From positions 162,240 to 226,239 of the forward strand of contig NZ_KE387171.1 in the NCBI RefSeq assembly GCF_000430625.1: a DNA stretch of 64,000 bases, in the 5' to 3' direction. This DNA comes from Aneurinibacillus terranovensis DSM 18919. Lineage in GTDB: Bacteria; Bacillota; Bacilli; Aneurinibacillales; Aneurinibacillaceae. The notes below the pieces were generated by a model. That model saw only the letters and a list, made by a program, of their open reading frames with translations, was not told where the DNA came from and ran no database searches. Numbering within the stretch: position 1 is the first letter of the stretch; every line of letters begins with the position of its first letter. The position numbers were made by a program, and so were the translations under genes. Shown in pieces: positions 1 to 9,338 of this stretch.

Positions 1-169
1 CATACACTCATGCTACAGTAAAATTAATTATTAAACAACCCGCCTTTTTTCCTGAACTTTTAGAAGAAAGTACATTGTGTTCCTTCACCCCAATATGGTA
101 ATTTAATGGGAGATAGTTTATTTATAAACTTTTATATAGTTGAGTAGAGTAAAGAGAGACCAGTTATGA

Positions 170-331
170 GTGAGAAATCATGTCAGGGCACTTCCGGCTA
201 CGTCTTTGTTTGCCCTTATCTGTTTTATTCTTATCTTTATCGGTGTTGTCATAACTTCTCCGATCTATGGAACCATTATAAGCCTTGCTACAATGCTGCT
301 GATTGCAGTTAGCTACAAAATCACCCAGTAA
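170..331 (+). CDS. Possible small membrane protein (53 aa)
   Basis: A GTG-started frame of 53 codons ends with TAA at 329-331. The first 13 residues are polar and basic, and the rest is almost wholly hydrophobic, enough for one long or two short membrane segments. A purine-rich stretch (AAAGAGAG) lies about 10 bases upstream as a weak ribosome binding site. I recognise no family. It could be a genuine small membrane protein or the 3' remnant of a longer membrane protein gene, because an overlapping ATG frame at 166 encodes nothing convincing. The rest of positions 1-437 shows no other gene. Confidence 0.3.
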   Translation: MRNHVRALPATSLFALICFILIFIGVVITSPIYGTIISLATMLLIAVSYKITQ

Positions 332-497
332 CGTTAAGTGAATTTTCAGTCGCCATTTAGAATATTCTCAGGTCGATCATTTATAATAAAATAGATTGTC
401 ATCACTCCTACAGTGTGAGGGGTAACAATAGCGGCAGTTGCCTGCGTTTTTTACAAACACAAATCTATTCGTGTTACATGAAGCAGAGGTGATCGAA

Positions 498-1181
498 ATG
501 CGGCAGACCAAGGAAATTAAAATACTAATCGTAGACGATGAACCAAATATCGTTCAGTTTTTGGAATTTGGGCTGCAAAATGAGGGATTTCAAGTACTTA
601 CCGCCCATGACGGTGTAACCGCAGTGAATTTGGCCAAGCAGTTTCATCCGCATGTCGTGGTACTTGATGTAATGATGCCAGGCATGGACGGGTTTGAAGT
701 ATGCCGCATGTTGAAAAAAGTGGAGAATACCTCTGTTATTATGTTAACGGCTAGAGACGAAGTGGAAGACCGGGTCAAAGGGTTAGAACTCGGCGCCGAC
801 GATTATATGATAAAACCGTTTAGCTTTGAGGAACTGTTGGCCCGCATACACGCCAGGTTGCGAAACCAGTTTCCCCAATTATTAAGTGAAGTGGCAATCG
901 GGCCTTTTCGCATTGATGATGGACGCATGGAAATTCGCTACAATAACAGTGTACTTGAACTTTCTCCAACCGAATATGAGTTGCTCAAATTCCTCGTCAT
1001 CAATCACGGGCTTGTGCTCAGCAAGTCAACCATTTTGGATCGGGTATGGGGATACGATTTTGGTGGGGAAAAAAATATTGTAGAAGTGTATATCCGATCG
1101 TTAAGGGATAAACTCAATGACTCGGAACATCAATTAATTCGCACCATCCGCGGTGCAGGTTATCGGGTCGACTTTTTATGA
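498..1181 (+). CDS. OmpR/PhoB-family response regulator
   Basis: Two-component response regulator of about 227 residues. The N-terminal receiver domain has the acidic pair DD near residue 13, the phosphoacceptor Asp at about residue 57 (VLDVMMPG), and the conserved Thr and Lys (LTARD, IKPF). The C-terminal half is a winged-helix OmpR-type DNA-binding domain ending GAGYRVDFL. I chose the ATG at 498 because AGAGGTGA lies just upstream; a frame open from 438 would add 20 unconserved residues. The stop overlaps the start of the downstream sensor kinase (ATGA), so the two are translationally coupled and are almost surely partners. The signal sensed is unknown. Confidence 0.93.
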   Translation: MRQTKEIKILIVDDEPNIVQFLEFGLQNEGFQVLTAHDGVTAVNLAKQFHPHVVVLDVMMPGMDGFEVCRMLKKVENTSVIMLTARDEVEDRVKGLELGADDYMIKPFSFEELLARIHARLRNQFPQLLSEVAIGPFRIDDGRMEIRYNNSVLELSPTEYELLKFLVINHGLVLSKSTILDRVWGYDFGGEKNIVEVYIRSLRDKLNDSEHQLIRTIRGAGYRVDFL

Positions 1182-2677
1182 AAAATGTTATACGAGATCG
1201 CCTGCGGCGTTTCTTTATGCCCCATTCTCTACGCTTACAGCTGTTATTTCGTTCTTTCTTCATTCTGTCCGTCCTCCTGCTGCTTGTCGGCATTTTTCAG
1301 TATGTCCTGATGCGTCACTTTTTGTACGTGAATAAAGCGGACAGCATGAGGAATCAAATGCGCTCTATTCCATATCCGGTATGGGAACAGATCGGGGAAA
1401 ATTGGAAGATCGTAAGCCTGCCTTCGCTCTTTCCTTTATACAATCCCGCTTCAACAGCCGCATTTGTCGATACGGACGGCAATGTGTATGATCTGTTCGA
1501 AAACCTGGACCATCCGCCAGTCCCGCGGCTGCCTGCGCAAACGTATGAGGACGTGTTAAACCAGGACGGGAAAAGCCTGAACTACAACATCGTAAAAGAT
1601 GCCAGCGGAGAAAGCCAGTTAGTCGTGCTGCAGCCCATAGGAATACACGGAGCGCCATTGGGTATTGTGCAGCTAAGCACACTTGTCAGACCGTTGCAGG
1701 ATGTACTTGTCCGGGAGCTGGTAACCTACGTATCTCTTTCGCTGGCTGCGCTGATAGTTGGCCTCTTCGCATTTTTGCCCACTTTGCAGCGAACGCTGAT
1801 CCCGTTATCACATATCGTGGATACCGTAGAACAAATTAATGCCGGGAATTTAGATGAGCGGCTGCCAACCGATCAAGGGCAAATCGAAATCGACCGCCTG
1901 TCCACTTCCTTTAATGGCATGTTGGAAAGACTTGAATCCTCTTTTACAGCCGAAAAAGAGGCGAAGGAACGAATGCGCCAGTTTATTGCCGATGCTTCAC
2001 ACGAGCTTCGCACACCTTTAACATCTATACACGGTTTTTTGGAAGTACTACTGCGGGGTGCAGCCGACAATCCGGATCAGCTTAGAAAAGCGCTCAACAG
2101 CATGTATGGCGAATCGGAACGTCTGAATAAGCTGGTTGGCGACCTTCTGTTTTTGGCCCGGGTAGACCGGGCACCGTCCTTTCAGATGAAGGAAGGGCGA
2201 TTGGACCTTGTCGTTCATGAAATGGAATCGCAGCTCCTACTGCTGGCAGGAGAAAGACGTGTTCACTTTTCCATAGCTCCCGGCGCCACGTCTGTGTTCG
2301 ATGAGGACCGGATTAAGCAGGTCATCCTAAACCTGTTTCACAATGCCGTGCAGCACACCGATCCGAAAGAAGGGGAAATTCACCTCTCTTTACAATTGGC
2401 TTCTGATGGGATCATCTTGTCTCTTCAGGATAATGGATTCGGGATTCCCGAAGAGCATTTGCCTCATTTATTCGAGCGTTTCTATCGAATAGATTCATCC
2501 CGTGCGAGAAAAAATGGCGGGTCGGGATTGGGGCTCGCTATCACGAAATCGATTATCGACATCCACGGCGGCTCGATTCGTGTCGAAAGCAAACAAGGTT
2601 CAGGAACCATATTTAACGTCTGGTTACCTTCTGTTAAATCTGATCCTGATAGTGATACAGGTGATGATATTGCTTGA
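1178..2677 (+). CDS. Sensor histidine kinase, HAMP type
   Basis: Membrane sensor kinase of 499 residues and partner of the response regulator just upstream (4-base overlap). It has one membrane segment near residues 22-45, an extracellular sensing region to about residue 180, and a second membrane segment near 181-203. A HAMP linker follows, then a HisKA dimerisation helix with the phosphorylated His at about residue 275 (DASHELRTPL). The C-terminal ATPase domain shows N (NLFHNAVQH), G1 (DNGFGIP), F (LFERFYRID) and G2 (GGSGLGLAI) boxes, so it should be active. The extracellular region has no family I recognise. The layout resembles Bacillales sensors of the ArlS/CssS kind, but I would not assign one. 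Confidence 0.93.
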   Translation: MKNVIRDRLRRFFMPHSLRLQLLFRSFFILSVLLLLVGIFQYVLMRHFLYVNKADSMRNQMRSIPYPVWEQIGENWKIVSLPSLFPLYNPASTAAFVDTDGNVYDLFENLDHPPVPRLPAQTYEDVLNQDGKSLNYNIVKDASGESQLVVLQPIGIHGAPLGIVQLSTLVRPLQDVLVRELVTYVSLSLAALIVGLFAFLPTLQRTLIPLSHIVDTVEQINAGNLDERLPTDQGQIEIDRLSTSFNGMLERLESSFTAEKEAKERMRQFIADASHELRTPLTSIHGFLEVLLRGAADNPDQLRKALNSMYGESERLNKLVGDLLFLARVDRAPSFQMKEGRLDLVVHEMESQLLLLAGERRVHFSIAPGATSVFDEDRIKQVILNLFHNAVQHTDPKEGEIHLSLQLASDGIILSLQDNGFGIPEEHLPHLFERFYRIDSSRARKNGGSGLGLAITKSIIDIHGGSIRVESKQGSGTIFNVWLPSVKSDPDSDTGDDIA

Positions 2678-2817
2678 ACCCCTTTTATTGCACCTAAAAT
2701 CAAAAACAACTTTTACATATAAAGCCGATGTATATTTCGAACTAAATCTTAACCCAAACCACATCGTACATCGGGAATTTACACGCATCGACGACTAACG
2801 ATGGTAACGATGAATAT

Positions 2818-2856
2818 AGACCGTTTCCTTACAATGAAAAGGGCGGTCTGTTTTCT
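2818..2856 (+). terminator. Probable intrinsic terminator after the two-component operon
   Basis: AGACCG (2818-2823) pairs with CGGTCT (2844-2849) across a 20-base loop and is followed by GTTTTCTTTA. It lies about 140 bases after the kinase stop and before the next gene. Confidence 0.5.
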
Positions 2857-2938
2857 TTAGTGGATAAAAAAGGTTTATTTTTCATAAAAAAGCCAATACT
2901 AGTGATAGTTTCATAGTTTTAATAGGAGTGATGTAAAA

Positions 2939-3550
2939 ATGAAAAATAACCAGGGTTTTGAAGTCAGCGATTATTATATACGAAGATACGGAAAACCCGC
3001 GAATGACAATGAAGCTATTGAATTGCTGGCTGATATTTTTAAAGAACTGATGGATTCTCAAACGGTGACGATGGAGATTAAAGACGGAATTGCAGATTAC
3101 TATCACATTTTACTTAATCGGGATGTGCCGGCTTTTGAATGGATGGTTGAAGCGTTTCATGTGACGTCAAAAAAAGACAGCCATAAACGAAACTTTCCTT
3201 ATGTGTGCGGTATGCTGCGCCAGTGGCTGAAACACGGATACGGGCATATTCCCTCGCAGGAAGAAGAAGATATAATCAATTATTTTGAGGAAGTCTCCGG
3301 CGAAGAGACAACCATGGAAGCCAGGTGGCTGATTAAGAAATATATGGCGACATACGGGGCGATAAAAGTTACCCGCATGATAGGAAGCTTACATAAAAGT
3401 AACGATGTCTCCTACATCATGGCTTTGGTTTTAGGTGAACTACTGCAAATTAAATTTGGTGATACCATGCCTAATAAAACCTCTTCCACGGGGGCAACCG
3501 GCAAGAACGGTGATAATTCCATCTATATTAAAATGAGAGTAAACAAATGA
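2939..3550 (+). CDS. DnaD-like domain protein
   Basis: Protein of 203 residues, started by ATG after TAGGAGTGATG. Around residues 88-105 it carries a Tyr-x3-Met-Leu-x2-Trp pattern (YVCGMLRQW), which resembles the YIxxILxxW signature of the DnaD/DnaB_2 domain found in Gram-positive replication initiators and phage proteins. The flanking helices are acidic, and the C-terminal 25 residues look disordered. It stands alone: the kinase upstream is separated by a terminator-like hairpin and the gene downstream is convergent. It is not the housekeeping dnaD by length or context. Function is unknown, and the family assignment rests on one motif. Confidence 0.75.
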   Translation: MKNNQGFEVSDYYIRRYGKPANDNEAIELLADIFKELMDSQTVTMEIKDGIADYYHILLNRDVPAFEWMVEAFHVTSKKDSHKRNFPYVCGMLRQWLKHGYGHIPSQEEEDIINYFEEVSGEETTMEARWLIKKYMATYGAIKVTRMIGSLHKSNDVSYIMALVLGELLQIKFGDTMPNKTSSTGATGKNGDNSIYIKMRVNK

Positions 3551-3593
3551 TCAAGAAAACTCGTGAGCAGACTGCGCTCACGAGTTTTCTTGA
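3551..3593. terminator. Bidirectional terminator hairpin
   Basis: A perfect 18-bp stem (3551-3568 with 3576-3593) encloses a 7-base loop. The outer stem is A/T-rich on both sides, so it can end transcription in either direction. It sits between the convergent DnaD-like gene and the ftsW-like gene. Confidence 0.85.
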
Positions 3594-3612
3594 TTTGAGA
3601 AAGGAAAGAAGT

Positions 3613-4761
3613 CTATACTTTAGCCGCATGCTCTATCCCTGTTTTTTTCATTTTTTTCTTATACATATCCCGGGAAATATTTAATACGATCCCAATGCTT
3701 GTCATATACAGCAATAAAGACGTGCCCCCGTAACTTATAAAAGGGAGCGGGACACCGGTGATGGGAATCAGCCCCTCCGTACCGCCAATATTGATAAACG
3801 CCTGAATAAATGTCATGCTGACGATCCCGATCCCTACAAGCTTTGCAAATGTGTCGTCCACCCGCAGTGCAATCACTAGCACCCTCCACAGGAAAAATAA
3901 ATACACCAGCAGAAATAATGTAATGCCGATAAATCCAAGCTCTTCTCCAATGATGGCAAAAATAAAATCTGTTTGCACTTCAGGAAGATACAGGTATTTT
4001 TCTATACTTTTCCCGAGACCCATGCCTCCAATTCCGCCGTCCGCCAGCGCGAAATATGAATGGACCAGTTGGTATCCATTTCCAAGGCCATTAAAGCCGT
4101 CGTTCCAAGGATTGCTGAAATTGATAATCCGTTCCCAGCGGTACGGAGATATGACTGTATAAATCACACTAAATACGGCAACCGGGACAACCATGTAGGC
4201 CAGATGCTTCAAATTTGCTCCACCGCTGTAAATGACCGTGCCGGCAGTAATGATAAAAATTCCCGCCATCCCAAAAGCGGGTTGTAAAGCAATCGCAATA
4301 AAAAACAGCGCCACCACAGCCATAGCTGGCAGCAACCCTCTTTTAAACTCACGAAATCGTTCGCCTTTTTTAGCGATCATTCCCGAGAGATAAATGACAA
4401 TAGCCAATTTGGCCAGTTCCGCCGGTTCGAGTGAAACAGGGCCGAAATCCAGCCAGCTGCGTGCCCCCTTATGTACGGATCCGATGCCGGGAATTAACGT
4501 GGCAAATAAAATAAAAAAGGTCACGATCATAATGATAAAAAAATTTTTCTTATAAAATCTATAGGGGATATTCATCACGAGAATCATACTAATCAACCCC
4601 AAAATCCCCCATATGCACTGCCTCTGCATGTAATAAGCGGAGTTGTTGTTGTGAATATAAGCAAAAATAGAACTCGCGCTGTAGACCATGACAACACCGA
4701 AACCTACCAAAAGTATCGTCAGACTAAAAAGCAAAAAATCGGGCCGTCCTCTCACATTCAT
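3613..4761 (-). CDS. FtsW/RodA/SpoVE-family protein (divergent paralog)
   Basis: Polytopic membrane protein of 382 residues with about ten hydrophobic segments, from the SEDS family of peptidoglycan glycosyltransferases. Family marks include a divergent EPAELAKLA (usually QPSEfaKLa), the region from about 222 to 262 with GGIGGMGLG, TDFIFAIIGEELGFIG (the Asp near residue 265 matches the catalytic Asp region of RodA/FtsW) and the C-terminal PFISYGGTSLL. Oddly, the normally conserved QPDxGT motif reads QPAFGM near residues 161-165, so its Asp and Thr are replaced. There is no penicillin-binding protein gene beside it. It may be an accessory, sporulation-type or altered SEDS protein. Confidence 0.88.
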   Translation of the reverse strand: MNVRGRPDFLLFSLTILLVGFGVVMVYSASSIFAYIHNNNSAYYMQRQCIWGILGLISMILVMNIPYRFYKKNFFIIMIVTFFILFATLIPGIGSVHKGARSWLDFGPVSLEPAELAKLAIVIYLSGMIAKKGERFREFKRGLLPAMAVVALFFIAIALQPAFGMAGIFIITAGTVIYSGGANLKHLAYMVVPVAVFSVIYTVISPYRWERIINFSNPWNDGFNGLGNGYQLVHSYFALADGGIGGMGLGKSIEKYLYLPEVQTDFIFAIIGEELGFIGITLFLLVYLFFLWRVLVIALRVDDTFAKLVGIGIVSMTFIQAFINIGGTEGLIPITGVPLPFISYGGTSLLLYMTSIGIVLNISRDMYKKKMKKTGIEHAAKV

Positions 4762-4838
4762 ACATCCCTTTTTTCAATTCATTTGGGATTATTTTAAATG
4801 ACAGGAATTAAAATTTAATGAAAGAAAGAAGAAAAGGC

Positions 4839-7349
4839 CTAGTCTCTTACCCAGCAAGCCGCAACTTCCTGCAAGCTGGAAAACACGTTTTCCAGTTCTT
4901 CCGCGCTTAAGGGGTGACTAAAATAGTATCCCTGTATTTCATCGCAATGATTCTCCTGTAAAAATACCGCCTGGCTCTTCGTTTCCACCCCTTCAGCGGT
5001 TACTTTTAATTGCATGTTGAGCGCCATCGTAATAATGGCCGTTACGATCGCTGCATTGTTTGGATTGGCTGTTATATCCCGGATAAAGGAACGATCAATT
5101 TTCAGACGATCAATTGGTAGCTTTTGCAAATAGTTTAATGAACTGTATCCGGTTCCGAAATCATCAACGCTGATTTTTACCCCCAGTTTCCTTAATTCAA
5201 AGAGAACTTTAACGATGTTATTAATATCTATCGTCATGCTCTCCGTGATCTCCAATTCGAGTAAAGCCGGATCCAGCTCCGTCTCCCTTAATATCTCTTC
5301 GACTGTTTGAACAAGATGCGATTTCAGAAACTGGCGCGTTGAGAGATTAACGGCAACAGGAAACGCCGGGAAGCCTGCCCGTATCCAGGCCTTGCTTTGC
5401 CGGCATGCGGTTCGGAGCACGAATTCACCGATAGGAACGATAAGCCCTGTTTCTTCCGCAAGCGGGATAAACTCTCCAGGAAGTACAAGTCCGCGTTCAG
5501 GGTGATTCCAACGGACAAGCGCTTCCAAGCCGGAAATTTGACCATTCTGCACATTAATCTTCGGTTGATAGTACACGATAAATTCATTGCGTTCAAGCGC
5601 TTTGCGCAAGTCGTTCTCCAGAATCATCTGTTCAAATGAAGGGTCGTTATGAACAGGATTGTATATCGTGTAGTTGTTTTTCCCCTGATCCTTAACCCTG
5701 TACATGGCTGTATCCGCCCGCTTAATCAACGTCTCCGCGTCTTCTCCGTCTGCGGGGTAAAAAGCGATACCAATGCTTGCGTTTACCGCCAGTTCATACC
5801 CTTCCAGAATCCATGGTTGATTAAAGCAACGCAAAATTTCTTCTGCAGTATCAATCGCTTCCTTTGCATCCGAGATTGCGGGAAGGAGTATAGTGAATTC
5901 ATCCCCTCCCATTCTTGAAATCATAGCTTTTTCCTGCAGGCACGATGTGAGCACCCCCGCTACATGTTTGAGGACAAGATCGCCAAACTCATGACCAAGT
6001 GAATCATTAATTGACTTAAAGCGGTCTAAATCCAAAAAGAGTACCGCGAGCTGCTGCTCCGGGTGTTCTTTTGCCCGTTTCAGAACTTCAACCAAACGTT
6101 CTTTAAATAAGCGGTAATTCGGCAGACCGGTTAAATAATCATAGTAAGCAGACCGCTGGAGAGATTCAAGTGCCGTGGCTCTGTCCAGAACAATCGCGAT
6201 CTGGTTCGTAAAAGCCATGACCTCTGTGCGTTTTTTGTCATCATAAAAATCAATGTGACAGCTGCCAAGATTTAAGGTGCCAATTACTCTACTGCCTGTA
6301 ATTAAAGGGAGTATCAACGTGGAACGTACGCCTTCACTTACCAAAACATGTTCCCGCGGGAAGAGCTCAGCAGACATCATGCTATTGCGAATAAATGGCA
6401 TTTTATTCTTAATAACCATGCTTATTGGCGTATCTGCTAAAGCAATCGTTGTTTTTTCTATCGTTCCATTGCCAGTCAATATGTATAGATAGACAAAATC
6501 ATTCTCGAACTCATTATAAAGTGCAAGGGAAAGCTTATCGGTCGGGATAAATTGCGCGATTTGAGAAAGAATCGCACCTATGACCTCCCTGCGGTTGAAA
6601 TCGTTCTCTATTACCGTACGTGAGATTTCCCTCATCGTCTCCAACATTTTTACTTTTTCCGACAGCTTCTGTGTCGCCCGCGTTATCTCTTCCATCAAAA
6701 TATTTTCATGGCTGGCAATTGTTTCGGCCATCTGATTAAAAGAAACGGATAATTCATGAATTTCTGTCGTGCCTTTCTCAAGAACTACAATATTTCGTTC
6801 TCCCTTTATCATTTGCCTTGTTGCATCAATTAAATTTTTCAAGGGCGCACTTAATCTCCGGCTGGCGAAATAGGACAGCAGGGCCGCGAGCAGAGAAGTA
6901 ACGACAGAAACAATCAGGGTATAAATAAAAAGTGTTGTTCGCTGCTGCTTAAGCGTATCCGTACGCAGCGCTATCTCGATTTGTCCTACCCTTTTTTGAA
7001 AATAGAGAATGGGAACTTTCTCAACAAGAAAAGGATTGGTTGTGATTGTTTCACCTTTCTGGTTTACAACCGTTCCGGCCGTATCCCGGACAATGACGTA
7101 TTGAACATTTGGCTGGTCGAGAAGCGAATACACAAGCGGGCTGATCTGGTCATAATTTCCCTTCATCATATCAAGACCGATGGCAGAACTTAGGAAATTC
7201 GCGGCAGTTATGCCTTCGTTTCGCAAAAAGCCCTCAAGATGTCTCGATTCCATCCATAAATAAAGCCCGCCCAGCAATATGACACCTGTAACGATTAATG
7301 TGTTAATCGCTATCCATAAGCGAAAGGCGAAATGGTTAGACCATTTCAT
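4839..7349 (-). CDS. Membrane GAF-GGDEF-EAL cyclic-di-GMP protein
   Basis: Signalling protein of 836 residues. The order is: membrane segment (about 10-33), extracellular sensor to about 137, membrane segment, HAMP, GAF (about 255-390), GGDEF and EAL. The diguanylate cyclase active site GGDEF is intact (about 481-485). No RxxD inhibitory site is present at the expected spacing before it. The phosphodiesterase domain keeps EAL (about 609-611), ELEITES and DDFGTGYS, so both activities look possible. The chosen ATG overlaps the stop of the upstream binding-protein gene (ATGA), with GAGGAGGT inside that gene's end. A longer start at 7382 lacks this. The coupling suggests that the binding protein feeds the sensor domain. 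Confidence 0.92.
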   Translation of the reverse strand: MKWSNHFAFRLWIAINTLIVTGVILLGGLYLWMESRHLEGFLRNEGITAANFLSSAIGLDMMKGNYDQISPLVYSLLDQPNVQYVIVRDTAGTVVNQKGETITTNPFLVEKVPILYFQKRVGQIEIALRTDTLKQQRTTLFIYTLIVSVVTSLLAALLSYFASRRLSAPLKNLIDATRQMIKGERNIVVLEKGTTEIHELSVSFNQMAETIASHENILMEEITRATQKLSEKVKMLETMREISRTVIENDFNRREVIGAILSQIAQFIPTDKLSLALYNEFENDFVYLYILTGNGTIEKTTIALADTPISMVIKNKMPFIRNSMMSAELFPREHVLVSEGVRSTLILPLITGSRVIGTLNLGSCHIDFYDDKKRTEVMAFTNQIAIVLDRATALESLQRSAYYDYLTGLPNYRLFKERLVEVLKRAKEHPEQQLAVLFLDLDRFKSINDSLGHEFGDLVLKHVAGVLTSCLQEKAMISRMGGDEFTILLPAISDAKEAIDTAEEILRCFNQPWILEGYELAVNASIGIAFYPADGEDAETLIKRADTAMYRVKDQGKNNYTIYNPVHNDPSFEQMILENDLRKALERNEFIVYYQPKINVQNGQISGLEALVRWNHPERGLVLPGEFIPLAEETGLIVPIGEFVLRTACRQSKAWIRAGFPAFPVAVNLSTRQFLKSHLVQTVEEILRETELDPALLELEITESMTIDINNIVKVLFELRKLGVKISVDDFGTGYSSLNYLQKLPIDRLKIDRSFIRDITANPNNAAIVTAIITMALNMQLKVTAEGVETKSQAVFLQENHCDEIQGYYFSHPLSAEELENVFSSLQEVAACWVRD

Positions 7350-8761
7350 TTTTGCCTTACCTCCTCTAAACAGCGCAGCCACCGCTCGTAATGCTTTTCC
7401 TGCTCGGCACGGCCATATTTGTCAGTGATTTTGTTCCACTCAGCTACAGTGGAGCGAAGAGCTTGTTCCGGGCTTAATTTATGAATGAGGGCAAGCCCAA
7501 TATTACGGTCCAAAACCTGCATATATTCCCATCCACCCGGAATCATTAGATCCGCATTCGTATTCAAAAGGCTTTGTTTAACGGTAGCCAGAAAATCCCG
7601 GTTAATTTCCGCACTGGGAAAGGCCCCTTTTCCCTGGATGGTAAAATGGCTTTGGCGGTATGGATCATTGATGGTGTCGAGAGAAGTAACAGCCTGTTTG
7701 CTTATTTCAGGAGAGGTAAGGTACTGAATAATCTGCCAGGCCTTGTCCGGCTGCTTCGATTGGCTTGAAATGGCGAGTACGCGCCCGATCCATACACCGC
7801 CCCGCGGCGATCCTGGATTTTCACCGGGAACCAGCGTCCAGCCAACTTTGCCTTCAATTTGTGACCCCCAATGCGCTTTATCAAATGAAAAACGGGACGT
7901 ATCGCTCCACTGGACCACCATGGCTGTTTTGCCATGCAGAAATGCGTTATTAAGATCAATCCAGTCGTACATAGCCTCTGGCGGCGTTGCCCCGCTATCC
8001 TTAAGGTTTATCCAGTCTTTCAGCGCCTGAACGCCCTTCGGCTGGTCGATTAATGGGTTCATTTTTTCATCAAAATACCTGCCCCCCATCGATAAATACC
8101 GTTCAGCAAACCAAATGTATCGTTTAGCATCTCCGCCAAAAGAAGCCGTTCCGTATATATCGATTTTCCCGTCACCATCCAAATCGCGCGTTAAAAACCG
8201 GGCTATCCGGTCGTATTCTTTCCATGTCCGGGGAGGACGAAGATCCTGGCCGTATTTTTGCCGGTATTCATCTTTAAACCGGTCGAATATATCTTTTCGG
8301 TAGAATAATAAATGCGCATCTCCGTCATAGACCATACCGTAATCGTGATTGGCATAATTCATGTAAAGTTTGCGGTAGATGGGCATCACATCATTAAGCG
8401 TCGGATCGTGAGCGGTGAAGCGATCGAGCGGAAGCAGCATGTTGCGCTCAACATATTGAGGAATTTTCGCAGGAAAAAGCACGTAGATATCATAGCTATC
8501 ATGGCTGGCAAACAGAAAATCCTCAAGATTATCGCTTAATCGCTGAGGATAGTGGTATTCGAGCCGAACACCGAATTTCTTTTGGATAGAAGGCTCCTGA
8601 ATCCGAAAGGCAGCAAGAGCCTGCTCAGAGTCTCCAATTACTTTGATAACAGGCAGGGATCCCCGGTTCATTTCTTTTATCTGAGTTGATTGGCTTGTAC
8701 TGCATCCTGTTAGAAAAAAAACCGATACCAGAATCCCTGAAATCCATTTACGGGGGTACAT
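7346..8761 (-). CDS. Extracellular solute-binding lipoprotein, sugar type (family 1)
   Basis: Binding protein of about 471 residues with a lipoprotein signal (hydrophobic stretch then LTGCSTS, Cys near residue 20). The body resembles sugar-binding family 1 proteins, with the usual acidic and aromatic pattern, such as LLFYRKDIFD, PPRTWKEYD and TAMVVQWSD. No permease or ATPase gene is next to it. It is instead translationally coupled to a cyclic-di-GMP enzyme. This suggests a sensory role rather than transport, in the way that periplasmic binding proteins can serve as ligand receptors for membrane sensors. I prefer the ATG at 8761 (AGGAG eight bases upstream) to the GTG at 8770. Confidence 0.88.
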   Translation of the reverse strand: MYPRKWISGILVSVFFLTGCSTSQSTQIKEMNRGSLPVIKVIGDSEQALAAFRIQEPSIQKKFGVRLEYHYPQRLSDNLEDFLFASHDSYDIYVLFPAKIPQYVERNMLLPLDRFTAHDPTLNDVMPIYRKLYMNYANHDYGMVYDGDAHLLFYRKDIFDRFKDEYRQKYGQDLRPPRTWKEYDRIARFLTRDLDGDGKIDIYGTASFGGDAKRYIWFAERYLSMGGRYFDEKMNPLIDQPKGVQALKDWINLKDSGATPPEAMYDWIDLNNAFLHGKTAMVVQWSDTSRFSFDKAHWGSQIEGKVGWTLVPGENPGSPRGGVWIGRVLAISSQSKQPDKAWQIIQYLTSPEISKQAVTSLDTINDPYRQSHFTIQGKGAFPSAEINRDFLATVKQSLLNTNADLMIPGGWEYMQVLDRNIGLALIHKLSPEQALRSTVAEWNKITDKYGRAEQEKHYERWLRCLEEVRQK

Positions 8762-8836
8762 TCTCCTCACTCCTGTTCTGGCATCTACTACTTTTTATCT
8801 ATATTTTCAGTTTAATTATATATGATTCGGACCATT

Positions 8837-9133
8837 TTAGGCATTTTTAACATGTTTAAAAAATGAATTTTTTAGGGTTAATTGTCGAATCACATTTACA
8901 TGAATCTCCTTTAGTAAGAAAGTAAGTTTTCCAAGATTAATTAACTGCTCTCTATCCAATTCCATCTGCACTCCCGTCGCAATCGAGAGAACAGCAACCT
9001 GTAAAGCATGTAAATAAGTTTCGCGAACCGTTTGATCGTCCACCAGAGAGTTAAAAACTTCCTCAATATGCAGCATCAATTCCGGACAAACTTTTACCTC
9101 ACCTGTAACTCTGCTAACAGTGAGGTTTCTCAC
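8837..9133 (-). CDS. Hypothetical protein (98 aa)
   Basis: A 98-codon frame begins with GTG and has no convincing ribosome binding site. The middle holds an amphipathic to hydrophobic stretch (ALQVAVLSIATGV) and the C-terminus is basic. The stretch faintly recalls the repeats of spore coat X/V proteins, such as the one at 11152-11634, but the match is too short to claim. No family is recognised. It may be real, with an uncertain start. Confidence 0.4.
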   Translation of the reverse strand: MRNLTVSRVTGEVKVCPELMLHIEEVFNSLVDDQTVRETYLHALQVAVLSIATGVQMELDREQLINLGKLTFLLKEIHVNVIRQLTLKNSFFKHVKNA

Positions 9134-9177
9134 ATATCAGTAGGTCTTATGTTATAAAAAGATTCCTGAAATGTTGA

Positions 9178-9338
9178 TTATAAGTAAAATGAACGCTAAC
9201 TAATAGTATAATTTTACTATATATTTTAATTAGACTCAATGAAATGGTTTGAGTTTTCGCAACGCGATTATACTAATCACTTATGTTTACTTATAAATAC
9301 TTACAAATGATTGTCAACATCTTGCTTTTTACTTATAA
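9178..9338. promoter_or_regulatory. Three copies of the TTTACTTATAA operator-like motif
   Basis: The 11-mer TTTACTTATAA occurs at 9286-9296 and 9328-9338, 42 bp apart (four helical turns). It occurs again inverted at 9178-9188. The most downstream copy overlaps the -10 box of the promoter at 9311-9339. Such multiple sites with helical phasing are typical of DeoR-family repressors, so this is the likely autoregulatory operator. The binding itself is inference. Confidence 0.55.

Noticed and set aside
7346-8761. Could the lipoprotein be part of a complete ABC importer here?
   Set aside because: No permease or ATPase gene lies nearby; the only coupled gene encodes a cyclic-di-GMP enzyme.
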